Source: Knoellia koreensis (GTDB lineage Bacteria > Actinomycetota > Actinomycetes > Actinomycetales > Dermatophilaceae). Taken from it: a DNA stretch of 64,000 nt. Under the pieces are notes generated by a model. That model was not told where the DNA came from, searched no databases, and saw only the letters and a program-made list of their open reading frames with translations. Positions 8,861-18,429 of the stretch are shown here, piece by piece. The DNA lies in assembly GCF_013041615.1 (NCBI RefSeq), contig NZ_JABEPQ010000001.1, positions 248,001 through 312,000 on the forward strand, read 5' to 3'. Numbering within the stretch: the stretch's first letter is position 1; each line of letters opens with the position of its first letter. The position numbers and the translations under genes were made by a program.

Positions 8861-10207
8861 ATGATGTCCACGATCGACCTGCGGGGACGCCGGCCCGGCC
8901 CCCGTGAGCTGCGCCAGCTCCTCCCGCGTGCGGAGTTCGACGTCGCGGCGGCCGTCGAGACGGTCCGCCCGATCTGTGCCGACGTCCAGCATCGCGGTGC
9001 CACCGCGCTCTACGAGCTCGGCGAACGCCTCGACGGCGTCCGCCCCCCGACCCTGCGCGTACCCACCGCCCTCCTGCAGGCCGCCCTCGACCAGCTCGAC
9101 CCCCAGGTCCGCGCCGCCCTCGACGAGGCGGTCACCCGCACCCGGCTCGTCCACGAGCGCCAGCTGCCGCGCAGCGAGTCGGTTCCGGTCACCGAGGGCG
9201 GTCACGTCACGAACCGGTGGGTACCCGTCGACCGGGTCGGCCTCTACGTGCCCGGTGGCCGGGCGGTCTACCCCTCGAGCGTCGTCATGAACGTCGTCCC
9301 CGCGCAGGTCGCCGGCGTCGGGTCGCTCGCCGTGGCCAGCCCGCCGCAGCGGGAGAACACCGGTGAGTTCGCCGGCTACCCCCACCCGACTGTCCTCGCC
9401 GCGTGCGCGTTGCTGGGCGTCGACGAGGTGTATGCCGTGGGCGGCGCCCAGGCGGTCGCCGCCTTCGCCTACGGGTTCGTCGACGAGTCCGACACCGCCG
9501 GGGGAGAACCGGTGGAGTGCGCGCCGGTCAGCCTCGTCACCGGTCCCGGCAACATCTACGTCGCCGCGGCCAAGCGTCACCTCAAGGGTCTCATCGGCAT
9601 CGACGCCGAGGCCGGCCCCACCGAGATCATGGTGCTCGCCGACGACACGGCCGACCCGGTGCACGTCGCCGCCGACCTCATCTCCCAGGCCGAGCACGAC
9701 CCGCAGGCCGCATCAGTGCTCGTCACCCACAGCACCGCGCTCGCGGACGCGGTGGCCACCGAGCTCGAGCGCCGGGTGGCCGCCACGAAGCACTCCGAGC
9801 GCGTGGCGCAGGCGCTCGCCGGGCGCCAGTCCGGTGTCGTCCTCGTCGACGACCTCGACGCCGGGTTCGACGTCGTCAACGCCTACGGCGCCGAGCACCT
9901 CGAGCTCCAGATCCAGGACGCCGCACCGCTGGCCGACCGCGTGCGCAACGCCGGTGCCGTCTTCGTCGGCGCGTTCGCCCCGGTCAGCCTCGGCGACTAC
10001 CTGGCGGGTTCCAACCACGTGCTGCCCACGGGCGGCTGCGCCTGCCACAGCAGCGGGCTGTCCGTGCACTCGTTCCTGCGTTCGATGCAGGTCATCGACT
10101 ACGGCCCCGCCGCGCTGCGCGAGGTGGCCGACCAGGTGGTGGCCCTCGCCCAGGCCGAGGACCTGCCCGCCCACGGCGAAGCGGTCCGCGCCCGCTTCGA
10201 CGCCTGA
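8861..10207 (+). CDS. hisD: Histidinol dehydrogenase
   Basis: 448 residues; oxidises histidinol to histidine in two NAD-dependent steps, the last reactions of histidine synthesis. Family motifs are present: [37 protein letters not shown], and the zinc/catalytic stretch YGAEHLEL, with the terminal [17 protein letters not shown]. The ATG at 8861 is chosen because it sits eight bases from TAGAAT; the ATG at 8864 is an alternative. An open frame continues far upstream through the MFS gene in another frame and is not coding. First gene of the his operon; hisC follows after two bases. Confidence 0.95.
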   Translation: MMSTIDLRGRRPGPRELRQLLPRAEFDVAAAVETVRPICADVQHRGATALYELGERLDGVRPPTLRVPTALLQAALDQLDPQVRAALDEAVTRTRLVHERQLPRSESVPVTEGGHVTNRWVPVDRVGLYVPGGRAVYPSSVVMNVVPAQVAGVGSLAVASPPQRENTGEFAGYPHPTVLAACALLGVDEVYAVGGAQAVAAFAYGFVDESDTAGGEPVECAPVSLVTGPGNIYVAAAKRHLKGLIGIDAEAGPTEIMVLADDTADPVHVAADLISQAEHDPQAASVLVTHSTALADAVATELERRVAATKHSERVAQALAGRQSGVVLVDDLDAGFDVVNAYGAEHLELQIQDAAPLADRVRNAGAVFVGAFAPVSLGDYLAGSNHVLPTGGCACHSSGLSVHSFLRSMQVIDYGPAALREVADQVVALAQAEDLPAHGEAVRARFDA

Positions 10208-10209
10208 CG

Positions 10210-11346
10210 ATGGATGTCGCCTTGACCGAACCGGCCGACCTCCAGTCGCTGCTGCGCGCCGACCTGCGGGGCGGCACGCCCTACGGCGCGCCACAGCTCG
10301 ACGTGCCCGTGCGGCTCAACACCAACGAGAGCTCCTACGACGTGCCGCCCGAGGTCGTCGAGGAGATCACCCGCGCGGTCACCGGCGTGGCGCCCCACCT
10401 CAACCGCTACCCCGACCGGGAGTTCACGGACCTGCGGACTGCCCTCGCGGCATACCTCACGGCCACGACGGGAGTCGACCTGACGCCCGAGCAGGCGTGG
10501 GCCGGCAACGGGTCCAACGAGGTGCTCCAACACCTCGTCCTCGCCTTCGGCGGCCCGGACCGCACAGCGCTCGGCTTCACGCCGGCCTACTCGATGCACC
10601 CGATCATCAGCCGCTCCGTCGGGACGACCTGGGTCGACGGGCTGCGCGGGCAGGGCGGGCAGGCGTTCGACCTCACCGCCGAGAGCGCCGTCGCGCAGGT
10701 GCGCGAGCACCAGCCGAACCTCGTCTTCCTCTGCTCACCGAACAACCCCACCGGCACCGCGCTCGACCTCGACGTGGTGGAGGCCGTGTATGCCGCGGCG
10801 CCCCGTGCCGTGGTCGTGGTGGACGAGGCGTACGCCGAGTTCGCTCGCCCGGGGACCCCGAGCGCCCTGACCCTGCTCGAGGGGCGGCCACGGCTCGTCG
10901 TCACGCGCACCATGAGCAAGGCGTTCGCGTTCGCCGGTGGCCGCCTCGGTTACCTTGCCGCCGACGCCGAGCTGGTCGACGCGTTGCGGCTGGTGCGGCT
11001 GCCCTACCACCTGTCGGCACCCACCCAGGCCATCGCGCTCGCCGCACTGCACCACGCCGACCGCATGCTCGCGACCGTCGAGGCGATCAAGACCCAGCGC
11101 GACCGCATGGTCACCGAGCTGGCGGCGATGGGCCTCGACCCGGTGCCGAGCGATGCCAACTTCGTCCTCTTCGGCGGCCTCGCCGACGCGGGGAGGACGT
11201 GGCAGGCACTGCTCGAGCGGGGTGTGCTGGTGAGGGACGTCGGCATTCCCCACTATCTTCGTGTCACGGCCGGGACCCCGGCTGAGACGGACGCGTTCCT
11301 CGGTGCCATCGCCGAGGTCGAGGGCAAGGACAGGAGCGAGCGGTGA
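10210..11346 (+). CDS. hisC: Histidinol-phosphate aminotransferase
   Basis: 378 residues, PLP-dependent class I/II aminotransferase converting imidazole acetol-phosphate and glutamate to histidinol phosphate. Visible: [13 protein letters not shown] at the N-terminus, [27 protein letters not shown] and the PLP lysine K237 in [15 protein letters not shown]. The start ATG 10210 lies two bases after the hisD stop. Its GTGA end overlaps hisB by four bases, so translation is probably coupled. Confidence 0.94.
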   Translation: MDVALTEPADLQSLLRADLRGGTPYGAPQLDVPVRLNTNESSYDVPPEVVEEITRAVTGVAPHLNRYPDREFTDLRTALAAYLTATTGVDLTPEQAWAGNGSNEVLQHLVLAFGGPDRTALGFTPAYSMHPIISRSVGTTWVDGLRGQGGQAFDLTAESAVAQVREHQPNLVFLCSPNNPTGTALDLDVVEAVYAAAPRAVVVVDEAYAEFARPGTPSALTLLEGRPRLVVTRTMSKAFAFAGGRLGYLAADAELVDALRLVRLPYHLSAPTQAIALAALHHADRMLATVEAIKTQRDRMVTELAAMGLDPVPSDANFVLFGGLADAGRTWQALLERGVLVRDVGIPHYLRVTAGTPAETDAFLGAIAEVEGKDRSER

Positions 11347-11957
11347 CCGCAGCGGACCGCACGGCGGCCCTGAGCAGGACCACGTCGGAGTCGAGTGTCG
11401 AGCTCGAGCTCAACCTCGACGGCACCGGCCAGTCGGACATCGACACCGGTGTGCGCTTCTACGACCACATGCTCGCCTCGCTGGCCAAGCACTCGCTCAT
11501 CGACCTGCGGGTCAAGGCCACCGGCGACGTCGACGTCGACGTGCACCACACGGTCGAGGACGTCGCCATCGTGCTCGGGGACGCGCTGCGCGAGGCACTC
11601 GGAGACAAGAGCGGCATCGCCCGGTTCGGTGACGCCACCGTCCCGCTCGACGAGGCGCTCGCCCAGGCCGTCGTCGACGTCGCGGGCCGTCCCTACGTCA
11701 TGCACACCGGCGAGCCCGAGGGCCAGCAGTACGTCCTCATCGGTGGCCACTTCACCGGGTCGATGACACGCCACGTGTGGGAGTCCCTGGCGGGCCGTGC
11801 CGGGATCGCCCTGCACGTGCGCGTGCTCGCCGGCCGCGACCCGCACCACATCGTCGAGGCCCAGTTCAAGGCGGTCGCGCGCGCCCTGCGCGCGGCCGTG
11901 GCCCGGGACGAGCGCGTCGTCGGCGTGCCCAGCGCGAAGGGCAGCCTCTCCACGTGA
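11343..11957 (+). CDS. hisB: Imidazoleglycerol-phosphate dehydratase
   Basis: 204 residues, the monofunctional dehydratase without the phosphatase domain found in E. coli HisB. The paired metal-binding repeats are visible: [13 protein letters not shown] and [14 protein letters not shown] in the first half, [17 protein letters not shown] and [16 protein letters not shown] in the second. GTG start 11343 overlaps hisC by four bases, and its own stop overlaps the next gene by four bases. Confidence 0.95.
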   Translation: MTAADRTAALSRTTSESSVELELNLDGTGQSDIDTGVRFYDHMLASLAKHSLIDLRVKATGDVDVDVHHTVEDVAIVLGDALREALGDKSGIARFGDATVPLDEALAQAVVDVAGRPYVMHTGEPEGQQYVLIGGHFTGSMTRHVWESLAGRAGIALHVRVLAGRDPHHIVEAQFKAVARALRAAVARDERVVGVPSAKGSLST

Positions 11958-12577
11958 ACGAGCGGTGGCAGCCGGCGCAGTCGCGCGGGCTGCTCCTGGT
12001 GCCCGGTGAGCCCGAGCCCGCGACTGCGTGGGTCCGCAAGGGCCTGGTGGCGTGCCAGGTCGTCGAGCTCGGCCGCTGGACAGGCGTCGTGCCCGTCGAG
12101 GAGCGTTCGCGCGCCGCGGAGCCCTACGACGACGCGGCGACGGTGCTCGTCTCGCGCCCGCTGCCACGCAAGCTGCGCCCGGCGATCGGTGTGCTCCACG
12201 TCGACCACCGGGCGGCCGTCGTCGTGCAACCCGGTGGCCTGCGACACCAGCCGCGCTGGCTCGTGTGGGCACCTGGCGACGGACACGTCCGCACCCCCGA
12301 CCTCGACCTCGCGACACCCGCCGACCTCGCGGAGGCCGCCGGGCGACCCGCCGCGGACCGGGACGTCGCCCAGGTCGTCGCCGACCGCTCGGGCGACGCA
12401 CTGCGCCTGCTCACCGACCTCATGACCGTCCTCGGACTGCCGGGAGCGGACCTCCTCGGGCCCGGCGCCGGCATACGCGGACCGGTGGTGGCGCCCACGG
12501 CCCAGGCCGTCGAGCGGTTCGACGCCCGGATGGCCGAGATCGCCCGACACCACCGCGAGCTGGAGGACAACAGATGA
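11954..12577 (+). CDS. Unknown protein encoded between hisB and hisH
   Basis: 207 residues; I do not recognise a named family. It is Arg/Ala-rich and soluble, with no signal or membrane segment. Distinct stretches are [40 protein letters not shown] and, near the end, [18 protein letters not shown] start 11954 overlaps the hisB stop by four bases and its TGA overlaps the hisH ATG by four, so it is embedded in the coupled his operon and must be co-translated with it. A role in histidine synthesis or its control is only an inference from position. Codon use matches its neighbours. Confidence 0.8.
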   Translation: MNERWQPAQSRGLLLVPGEPEPATAWVRKGLVACQVVELGRWTGVVPVEERSRAAEPYDDAATVLVSRPLPRKLRPAIGVLHVDHRAAVVVQPGGLRHQPRWLVWAPGDGHVRTPDLDLATPADLAEAAGRPAADRDVAQVVADRSGDALRLLTDLMTVLGLPGADLLGPGAGIRGPVVAPTAQAVERFDARMAEIARHHRELEDNR

Positions 12578-13224
12578 GCACCCCGCGACGACGCAACGTC
12601 GTCGTCCTCGACTACGGCAGCGGCAACGTCCACTCCGCCGTCCGCGCGCTCGAACACGTCGGCGCGCAGGTCGAGCTCACCGCCGACCGGGCCCGCGCCC
12701 AGGACGCCGACGGGCTCTTCGTGCCCGGGGTCGGCAACTTCCACGCGTGCATGGCGGGGCTGCGCGCGGCTGACGGGCCGCGCATCATCGAGACCCGGCT
12801 CGCCGGTGGACGCCCCGTGCTCGGGGTCTGCGTCGGCATGCAGGTGATGTTCGACGGCTCCGACGAGCCGGGCGAGGCACCCGTCGACGGGCTCGGCGAG
12901 TGGCCGGGCCGGGTTGCGCGCCTCGCCGCCGACGTCGTGCCCCACATGGGCTGGTCACCGGTCGAGGTGCCGGGCGGCAGCCGCCTGTTCGCCGGGGTCG
13001 ACCAGGAGCGCTTCTACTTCGTGCACTCGTATGCCGCGCCGCGGTGGACGCTCGAGGCCACCGGCCCCTTTGAGGTGGTGGCGCCACTCGTCACGTGGGC
13101 CGAGCACGGCGACCGGTTCGTCGCCGCCGTCGAGAACGGCCCGCTCGCGGCCACCCAGTTCCACCCCGAGAAGTCCGGCGACGCCGGCCTTGCCCTGCTC
13201 GAGAACTGGGTGCGGTCCCTGTGA
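12574..13224 (+). CDS. hisH: Imidazole glycerol phosphate synthase, glutaminase subunit
   Basis: 216 residues, class I glutamine amidotransferase that feeds ammonia to HisF. The nucleophile is C86 in [10 protein letters not shown]; the His-Glu pair is in QFHPEKSG near the C-terminus; the N-terminus has [12 protein letters not shown]. hisF is not in this window, so the partner is encoded elsewhere. ATG start 12574 overlaps the preceding stop by four bases. Confidence 0.95.
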   Translation: MSTPRRRNVVVLDYGSGNVHSAVRALEHVGAQVELTADRARAQDADGLFVPGVGNFHACMAGLRAADGPRIIETRLAGGRPVLGVCVGMQVMFDGSDEPGEAPVDGLGEWPGRVARLAADVVPHMGWSPVEVPGGSRLFAGVDQERFYFVHSYAAPRWTLEATGPFEVVAPLVTWAEHGDRFVAAVENGPLAATQFHPEKSGDAGLALLENWVRSL

Positions 13225-13247
13225 CCGCACCCGAAAGGAAACCAGTC

Positions 13248-13985
13248 ATGACCGACCAGCCGAGGCTGGAGCTGCTGCCCGCCGTCGACGTCCAGGGCGG
13301 TCGCGCCGTCCAGCTCGTGCAGGGGGTGGCCGGCAGCGGCGGCGAGTTCGGCGACCCGTGGGAGGCCGCGCTGGCCTGGCAGGAGCAGGGTGCGCAGTGG
13401 CTCCACCTCGTCGACCTCGACGCGGCCTTCGGCCGGGGCTCCAACCGTGAGCTGCTCGCGTCCATCGTCGGTCGCCTCGACCTCAAGGTGGAGATGAGCG
13501 GCGGCATCCGCGACGCCGAGTCGCTCGAGGCCGCGCTCGCGACCGGCTGCCGACGGGTCAACCTCGGCACGGCAGCCCTCGAGGACCCCGAGTGGACCGC
13601 GTCGGCCATCGCCGAGCACGGCGACCGGGTCGCCGTCGGGCTCGACGTGCGCGGCACCACGCTCGCCGCGCGCGGGTGGACGAAGGAGGGCGGCGACCTG
13701 TGGGAGACGCTCGAGCGGCTCGACCGCGAGGGCTGCGAACGCTACGTCGTCACCGACGTCAACAAGGATGGCATGCTCAAGGGCCCCAACCTCGAGCTGC
13801 TGCGCGACGTCTGCGCGCGCACCGACCGGCCGGTCGTCGCGTCCGGTGGGGTGTCGACACTGGAGGACATCGCCGCGATCCGTGGCCTGGTGCCCGAGGG
13901 CGTCGAGGGGGCGATCGTCGGGTCGGCCCTCTACCGCGGTGCGTTCACCCTGCCCGAGGCGCTCGACGTGGCCGGGCGTCCGTGA
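13248..13985 (+). CDS. priA: Phosphoribosyl isomerase A (HisA/TrpF dual enzyme)
   Basis: 245-residue (beta/alpha)8 barrel. In Actinobacteria this enzyme (PriA) isomerises both ProFAR for histidine and PRA for tryptophan. Visible: the N-terminal catalytic Asp in [15 protein letters not shown] (D14), [24 protein letters not shown], the second key Asp in VTDVNKDGM (D170), and the phosphate loops SGGVST and [13 protein letters not shown] 13248 follows a good AAAGGAAA ribosome site. The dual role is inferred from the lineage and could be tested by looking for a separate trpF. Confidence 0.92.
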   Translation: MTDQPRLELLPAVDVQGGRAVQLVQGVAGSGGEFGDPWEAALAWQEQGAQWLHLVDLDAAFGRGSNRELLASIVGRLDLKVEMSGGIRDAESLEAALATGCRRVNLGTAALEDPEWTASAIAEHGDRVAVGLDVRGTTLAARGWTKEGGDLWETLERLDREGCERYVVTDVNKDGMLKGPNLELLRDVCARTDRPVVASGGVSTLEDIAAIRGLVPEGVEGAIVGSALYRGAFTLPEALDVAGRP

Positions 13986-14704
13986 CCGGCGGTCACGACT
14001 CGGCGGGCATCCCGTTCGGCGGGCGCGAGCTGACGGGTACCGGGTTCGACGGTGACACCGGTGCTGCCGACGCGGCGCTGGAGGCGGCGCTGGCCGACCC
14101 CGGCGATGAGCGGGCCCTCATGGCAGCCGTCGCAGGCGCCCGGTTCATCGTGCCCATCGTCGCCGAGCCGGGCGAGGTCGACCACAGCGGCGAGCTGGCC
14201 GTCGAGAAGCAGACCGACATGGCGGCGGTGACGCTGACCGCGCCCGACGGGACCCGCGCGCTGCCGGTGTTCAGCTCCACCGCCGCCCTCACCGCCTGGG
14301 ACCCCGCGGCCCGGCCCGTGCCCGTCACGGCGGCACGCGCGGCGCAGGCCGCGGTGTCGGAACGCTGCGACGTCATCGTCGTCGACGTCGCTGGTCCGCA
14401 CACCGTCGCACTGCGTCCCAGCATGGTGTGGGCCCTTGCGCAGCAACGGGATTGGCTGCCGGCCCACGAGGACGCCGTCGTCGATCGCGCGGTCGCGGCC
14501 GCGACCCGCGGACGCGAGGAGGTCGCGGCATACCAGCTCGAGAACGGCGCCCCGGGCGAAGGCGTGCTGCGGGTCGTCCTCGAGCTGCGCCCGGGTCTCA
14601 GTGCCGAGCAGGTGCAGGAGGTCGCGACCTCGGTGGGGGAGCGGCTCGCCACCGACGGCGAGGTCCGCGCGCGGATCGACGGGTTGGCGTTCTCGATCCG
14701 CTGA
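13982..14704 (+). CDS. SseB-family protein at the end of the his operon
   Basis: 240 residues with an SseB N-terminal-type domain: [20 protein letters not shown], then FIVPIVAE, and [20 protein letters not shown], the classic SseB strand pattern. The C-terminal half ([20 protein letters not shown]) resembles the SseB C-terminal domain. Biochemical role unknown. GTG 13982 overlaps the priA stop by four bases; the same priA-SseB coupling is common in Micrococcales as far as I recall. Confidence 0.75.
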   Translation: MTGGHDSAGIPFGGRELTGTGFDGDTGAADAALEAALADPGDERALMAAVAGARFIVPIVAEPGEVDHSGELAVEKQTDMAAVTLTAPDGTRALPVFSSTAALTAWDPAARPVPVTAARAAQAAVSERCDVIVVDVAGPHTVALRPSMVWALAQQRDWLPAHEDAVVDRAVAAATRGREEVAAYQLENGAPGEGVLRVVLELRPGLSAEQVQEVATSVGERLATDGEVRARIDGLAFSIR

Positions 14705-14710
14705 CGCGGC

Positions 14711-15040
14711 TCAGGCGTGCGGCGGCGCCAGCTCGGTGGTGTTCGCGACCGCCGCCACCGGCAGCGGCGCGTAGAGGTGGGGGAAGACCTCGCCCGTGTC
14801 GGGGTCGCCGACCTCGTGGACCAGCGGCGTGGGCAGGAGGTCCTCATGGATCTCCAACAGCAGCAACGGTTCTGCGACGTCGGCATAGAAGCGGCGGCGG
14901 ACCACCGGCCACTGCTGCGCGGTCGAGCAGTGGATGAAACCTTCCTCGGCCAGGGTGCGCCCGCGGGTCGACTGGTCGTAGCTGCCGGACTCCAGCGCGG
15001 CCCACCAGTGCGCGGGTTCGGCCAGGTGGTAGACGGTCAC
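14711..15040 (-). CDS. DUF952-family protein
   Basis: 109 residues. The DUF952 pattern is clear: an N-terminal VYHLAEPAHWWAA, the central EEGFIHCSTAQQ, then LLLLEIHEDLLPTPLVHEV and the aromatic FPHLYAPLPVAAV. The fold is a small ADP-ribosyltransferase-like/ASCH-like domain of unknown function. It is convergent with the his operon, ending seven bases from its last stop, and divergent from the MFS gene at 15145. Confidence 0.8.
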   Translation of the reverse strand: MTVYHLAEPAHWWAALESGSYDQSTRGRTLAEEGFIHCSTAQQWPVVRRRFYADVAEPLLLLEIHEDLLPTPLVHEVGDPDTGEVFPHLYAPLPVAAVANTTELAPPHA

Positions 15041-15132
15041 GAGGGCGAGGGTATGCCGTCGGGCCAGGCGGGGTGGGACGTCGGGTCGGCGTCAGGGGTG
15101 AAACCCGGATGACTGGTGTCGGTGCGCAGTGC

Positions 15133-15138
15133 CACAGT
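15133..15138 (+). promoter_or_regulatory. Candidate -10 hexamer CACAGT before the second MFS gene
   Basis: CACAGT ends six bases before GTG 15145. It is a weaker match to TANNNT but has the standard leaderless spacing and decides the start chosen. Confidence 0.3.
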
Positions 15139-15144
15139 GGGTGG

Positions 15145-16386
15145 GTGCTGTCCCGCTACCGCCGCGTCCTTGCGATCCCCGCCGTCCGCCAGGCCTTGGT
15201 GCTCGGGCTGCTGGTGCGGATGCCCATCTTCGCCGGTGGTGTCGTCATCACGCTGCACGTCGTGAGCCACCTCGGCCGGTCCTACGGCGCCGCCGGGCTC
15301 GTGTCGGCGGCCGCGACCATCGCGATCGCGATCAGCGGCCCGTGGCGTGGACGGCTCCTCGACCGGATGGGTCTGCGGCGCGTGGTCGTGCCGTCGATCG
15401 TCGTCGCCGCGCTGTGCTGGTCGATCGCGCCGTTCGTGTCGTACTGGTGGCTGCTCGGGCTCGCGGCGCTGGCCGGGCTGTTCGTCATCCCGTCGTTCTC
15501 GATCATCCGGCAGGCGATCATCGCCGCGGTCCCCGAGGACGACCGGCGCACCGCCATCTCGCTGGACTCGGTGGCCGTCGAGCTGTCCTTCATGATCGGC
15601 CCGGCGGCGGGCGTGTGGGCCGCGACGGTGTGGTCCACCGACTGGGTGCTGTTCGCCATCGAGATGCTCGGCGTCGCGGCAGGCATCCTCCTGTGGGTCG
15701 TCGACCCCGCCCTGCACGAGGCGCCCGACGAGTCGGCGGACGCCTCCGAGGCGCCGGCTGCCGCGGTGCCCCGGTCGGCGTGGTTCCGGCCCGGCTTCGT
15801 CGTGGTGCTGCTCGGCGCGGCGGCCACGACCTTCGTCCTCGGCGGCACCGACATCGGGGTCGTGGCGGCGCTGCGCGACTTCGGCGCCCAGCCCTCGATC
15901 GGGTTGGTGCTCGCGGTCTGGGGCTTCGGCTCGCTGCTGGGTGGGCTCGTCTACGGCGGCCTGCACCGTTCGGTCAACGCCTTCTGGCTGCTCGCCGGCC
16001 TCGGTCTCGTGACGTTGCCGATGGCGTTCGCGGTCAACCCGCTCACCCTGGCTTTGCTGGCGTTCGTGGCCGGCCTGTTCTGCGCCCCGACCATCACCGC
16101 GACGATCGACCAGGTCAGCCGGTTGGTGCCGGCCAGTGCCCGCGGCGAGGCCATGGGCTGGCACGGGTCGTCAATGACGGCGGGCATGGCCGTCGGTGCA
16201 CCAGCCGCCGGGTTCGCCATCGACCACCAGGGCTGGGCGGCCGGGTTCGTGGCCGTGGCCGTGGTCGGGCTCGTGGTGGCGCTCCTGGGCGCGCTCGGCA
16301 CCTCGTCGCGGGCACGCGCCCGACGCGGGCGGGCCGCCGGCGCACATGCGCAGGCGGATGCGCCGCACGCCGTGGTCGGCGGCTAG
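15145..16386 (+). CDS. MFS transporter
   Basis: About 413 residues with 12 predicted membrane spans, such as LVLGLLVRMPIFAGGVVITL and AAGVWAATVWSTDWVLFAIE. A charged cytosolic loop in the middle (HEAPDESADASEAPAA) separates two six-helix halves, and GRLLDRMGLRRVVVPS is the loop 2-3 motif of the superfamily. The substrate is unknown. An ATG at 15109 is in frame and would add 12 residues; GTG 15145 is preferred because of the -10-like hexamer. Its TAG stop forms the first three bases of the next gene's -10 hexamer. Confidence 0.8.
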   Translation: MLSRYRRVLAIPAVRQALVLGLLVRMPIFAGGVVITLHVVSHLGRSYGAAGLVSAAATIAIAISGPWRGRLLDRMGLRRVVVPSIVVAALCWSIAPFVSYWWLLGLAALAGLFVIPSFSIIRQAIIAAVPEDDRRTAISLDSVAVELSFMIGPAAGVWAATVWSTDWVLFAIEMLGVAAGILLWVVDPALHEAPDESADASEAPAAAVPRSAWFRPGFVVVLLGAAATTFVLGGTDIGVVAALRDFGAQPSIGLVLAVWGFGSLLGGLVYGGLHRSVNAFWLLAGLGLVTLPMAFAVNPLTLALLAFVAGLFCAPTITATIDQVSRLVPASARGEAMGWHGSSMTAGMAVGAPAAGFAIDHQGWAAGFVAVAVVGLVVALLGALGTSSRARARRGRAAGAHAQADAPHAVVGG

Positions 16387-16389
16387 CCT
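16384..16389 (+). promoter_or_regulatory. -10 hexamer TAGCCT containing the upstream stop codon
   Basis: TAGCCT lies six bases before GTG 16396. Its first three bases are the stop codon of the MFS gene, so end of translation and promoter overlap. Confidence 0.45.
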
Positions 16390-16395
16390 CCCGCC

Positions 16396-17127
16396 GTGCA
16401 CACCAACGAGTTCGGGCAGCCGGTCGGCCGCCCCGTCGCCGACTGGACACCGCGCCCGCCGTTCGTGTCCGTGGCCCTCACGGGTCGCACCTGCCGGCTC
16501 GAGCCGGCCGGTCCCCAGCACACCGACCGTCTCCACCAGGCGCTCGACGTCGAGAGCGACCCCGTCATCTGGGCCTACTACCCGCAGGGTCCGTATGCCG
16601 ACCCGGCGGCCCTGGGTGCCTGGGTGGCCGATCTCGACCGGTCACCCACGAGCGCGCCGTTCGCGATCCTGGCCCCCGACGGTCGCGCGCTCGGCATCGC
16701 CAGCTACCTGCGGATCGACCCGCCGAACGGCTCGATCGAGGTCGGCGGCATCGTCTGGTCCTCGGCCCTGCAGCGGACCACCGCGGCCACCGAGGCGATG
16801 TACCTCATGATGCGCCACGCCTTCGACGACCTCGGCTACCGCCGCTACGAGTGGAAGTGCGACTCGACGAACGGCCCGTCGCGTCGTGCCGCCGGCCGTC
16901 TCGGCTTCAGCTACGAGGGCACCTTCCGCAACGCCGTCGTCTACCGCGGCCGCAACCGCGACACCGACTGGTACTCCATCACCGACGACGAGTGGCCCGC
17001 GATCCGCGCCGAGCTGGAGCGCTGGCTCGACCCCGGCAACTTCGACGCCGACGGCACCCAGCGCACGCGTCTGGACACGGCCGCCGCGCTGGGCGGTCCA
17101 CGCCCCGTCTCACCCCAGGACCGCTGA
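16396..17127 (+). CDS. GNAT-family N-acetyltransferase, RimJ/RimL-like
   Basis: 243 residues. The acyl-CoA transferase fold is read from TCRLEPAGPQHTDRLHQAL (first strand-helix), FAILAPDGRALGIASYLRID, IEVGGIVWSSALQRTTAATE (central strands and CoA-binding helix) and the RimJ-type ending NGPSRRAAGRLGFSYEGTFRN. This subgroup is often annotated as acetylating protein N-termini or small amines; the target here is unknown. It starts at GTG 16396 with a leaderless promoter. Confidence 0.85.
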   Translation: MHTNEFGQPVGRPVADWTPRPPFVSVALTGRTCRLEPAGPQHTDRLHQALDVESDPVIWAYYPQGPYADPAALGAWVADLDRSPTSAPFAILAPDGRALGIASYLRIDPPNGSIEVGGIVWSSALQRTTAATEAMYLMMRHAFDDLGYRRYEWKCDSTNGPSRRAAGRLGFSYEGTFRNAVVYRGRNRDTDWYSITDDEWPAIRAELERWLDPGNFDADGTQRTRLDTAAALGGPRPVSPQDR

Positions 17128-17195
17128 GCGGGCTCCGCCACCTGCCGGAGGCGCCGGACCCCACGCTCGTGGATCCTCAGGGGCGGAGGTGGGTC

Positions 17196-17825
17196 GTGTC
17201 ATTCATCGAGCCGGCGAGAGCAGTGCCCAAGGAGCCCGCGGTGGAGCAGCTGTATGCCGCGGAGCGCCAGTCGTGGGGGTACCTGCCCAACTATGCGGAG
17301 CTGTTCAGCCACGAGCCCGCGGTCATGGCTGCGTGGCGCCAGCTCGTGGGCTCGATCCGCGGCGCCATGGACCGGCGCCGCTTCGAGCTCGTGACGCTGG
17401 CGGCAGCCCAGGCGCGCGGCTCGAGCTACTGTTCGCTGGCCCACGGCAAGTTCCTCGCCGACCTGTTCCACACCCCGGACGAGGTCGCCGGGCTCGCCGG
17501 TGCCGACCGCCCCGACCCGGCCGACGAGCTCGACCTGGCGCTGATGGAGTACGCCCGCCACGTGGCCCTCGACCCTGCGAGCGTGACCCGGGCGGAGGTG
17601 GACCGGCTGCGCACCCTCGGGCTCGGCGACCGTGACATCTTCCTCGTCGCGGCGGCCGTGGCGGCGCGGTGCTTCTTCGCCACGCTCCTCGACGGCCTCG
17701 GTGCCGAGCCGGACGCCGAGCTGGGCGCCCTGCCCGAGCCGATGCGCTCGGCCCTGACCGTCGGGCGCCCGATCGCCGGGCAGGCTCAGACGACCGAGCC
17801 GGTGAGCTTCTCGCCCGGGCCCTGA
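17196..17825 (+). CDS. AhpD/carboxymuconolactone decarboxylase-like protein
   Basis: 209 residues of the alpha-helical AhpD-like fold: GYLPNYAELFSHEPAVMAAW, the helix RFELVTLAAAQARGSSYCSL and AHGKF, then a dimerisation region with DRDIFLVAAAVAARCFFATL. Peroxidase-type members carry C-x-x-C-x3-H; here the first cysteine is serine (S-S-Y-C-S-L-A-H), leaving one cysteine and the histidine. Classic two-cysteine peroxidase chemistry is therefore doubtful. GTG 17196 is preceded by GGAGGT at 17185-17190. The 3' end overlaps the convergent DUF1844 gene by 40 bases. Confidence 0.78.
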   Translation: MSFIEPARAVPKEPAVEQLYAAERQSWGYLPNYAELFSHEPAVMAAWRQLVGSIRGAMDRRRFELVTLAAAQARGSSYCSLAHGKFLADLFHTPDEVAGLAGADRPDPADELDLALMEYARHVALDPASVTRAEVDRLRTLGLGDRDIFLVAAAVAARCFFATLLDGLGAEPDAELGALPEPMRSALTVGRPIAGQAQTTEPVSFSPGP

Positions 17826-18154
17826 CCGGGCGGGTCGGGCACGACGGACGCCTCACGGAAGGCCAGCTGCAGCGACTTCAGTCCGTCGCGCAGGGGAGCG
17901 GCGTGCTGGCTCCCCAGGTCAGGGGCGGCGGCGGTGACCAGACCGGCCAGGGCGGTGATGAGCCGCCGCGCCTCGTCGAGGTCGAGGTGGTCCTGGGCAT
18001 CCGGGCCCTCGGCCAGCCCGCACTTGACCGCCGCGGCCGACATGAGGTGGATGGCGGCGGTCGTGATGACCTCGACGGCGGGCACCTCGGCGATGTCACG
18101 CGCGGCGGAGGCTGCGTCGTTCGCAGGCCGGGGATTGGGTGATTGCGTGCTCAC
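17786..18154 (-). CDS. DUF1844-family protein
   Basis: 122 residues. The DUF1844 core is present: EVITTAAIHLMSAAAVKCGL, then DLDEARRLITALAGLV and APLRDGLKSLQLAFREA. In Actinobacteria this small helical protein is commonly encoded divergently from infC, as here. Function unknown. GTG start 18154 has AAAGGG about seven bases upstream. Its last 40 bases overlap the convergent AhpD-like gene. Confidence 0.85.
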   Translation of the reverse strand: MSTQSPNPRPANDAASAARDIAEVPAVEVITTAAIHLMSAAAVKCGLAEGPDAQDHLDLDEARRLITALAGLVTAAAPDLGSQHAAPLRDGLKSLQLAFREASVVPDPPGQGPGEKLTGSVV

Positions 18155-18328
18155 ACTGCTACCCTTTCAGATCGACCGGCCGCGCCCTCGGGCACGGTGT
18201 GCAAGAGAAGCAGCACCAGCTTCCACCCGCGTCGACCGCCAGCTCCACAGGTCGCCGGGTTCGGTGAGGAAACGCAATGGTGAGTATGCCGTGGGGTCCA
18301 GCCACGCGGCATACCGGCAGCACGCGAC

Positions 18329-18387
18329 CCTCACCACGGATCAGGTGAGGCTTCCCACGCAACGGCGACGGGAAGCCTTTTCTCGTT
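18329..18387 (+). promoter_or_regulatory. Candidate attenuator in the infC leader
   Basis: AGGCTTCCC (18348-18356) pairs perfectly with GGGAAGCCT (18370-18378), followed by TTTTCTCGTT, the layout of a Rho-independent terminator, about 45 bases before infC. A second hairpin, CCTCACC (18329-18335) with GGTGAGG (18344-18350), shares three bases with the terminator arm, so the two cannot fully form together. This looks like terminator/antiterminator control of infC-rpmI-rplT; the trigger is unknown. Confidence 0.6.
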
Positions 18388-18429
18388 GCTGCGGCCACTG
18401 ACCAGTTCGCCAGCACAAGGAGACACACC

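Noticed and set aside
7352-10207. One uninterrupted frame running through the MFS gene into hisD
   Set aside because: The upstream part is a shifted, Arg/Pro/Ala-rich reading of the MFS gene. The leaderless promoter and conserved HisD N-terminus place the real start at 8861.
15037-16164. Long antisense frame opposite the second MFS gene
   Set aside because: High-GC antisense frames are open by chance. This one reads as Arg/His/Asp/Glu-rich low complexity with no motif, while the sense strand encodes a clear transporter.
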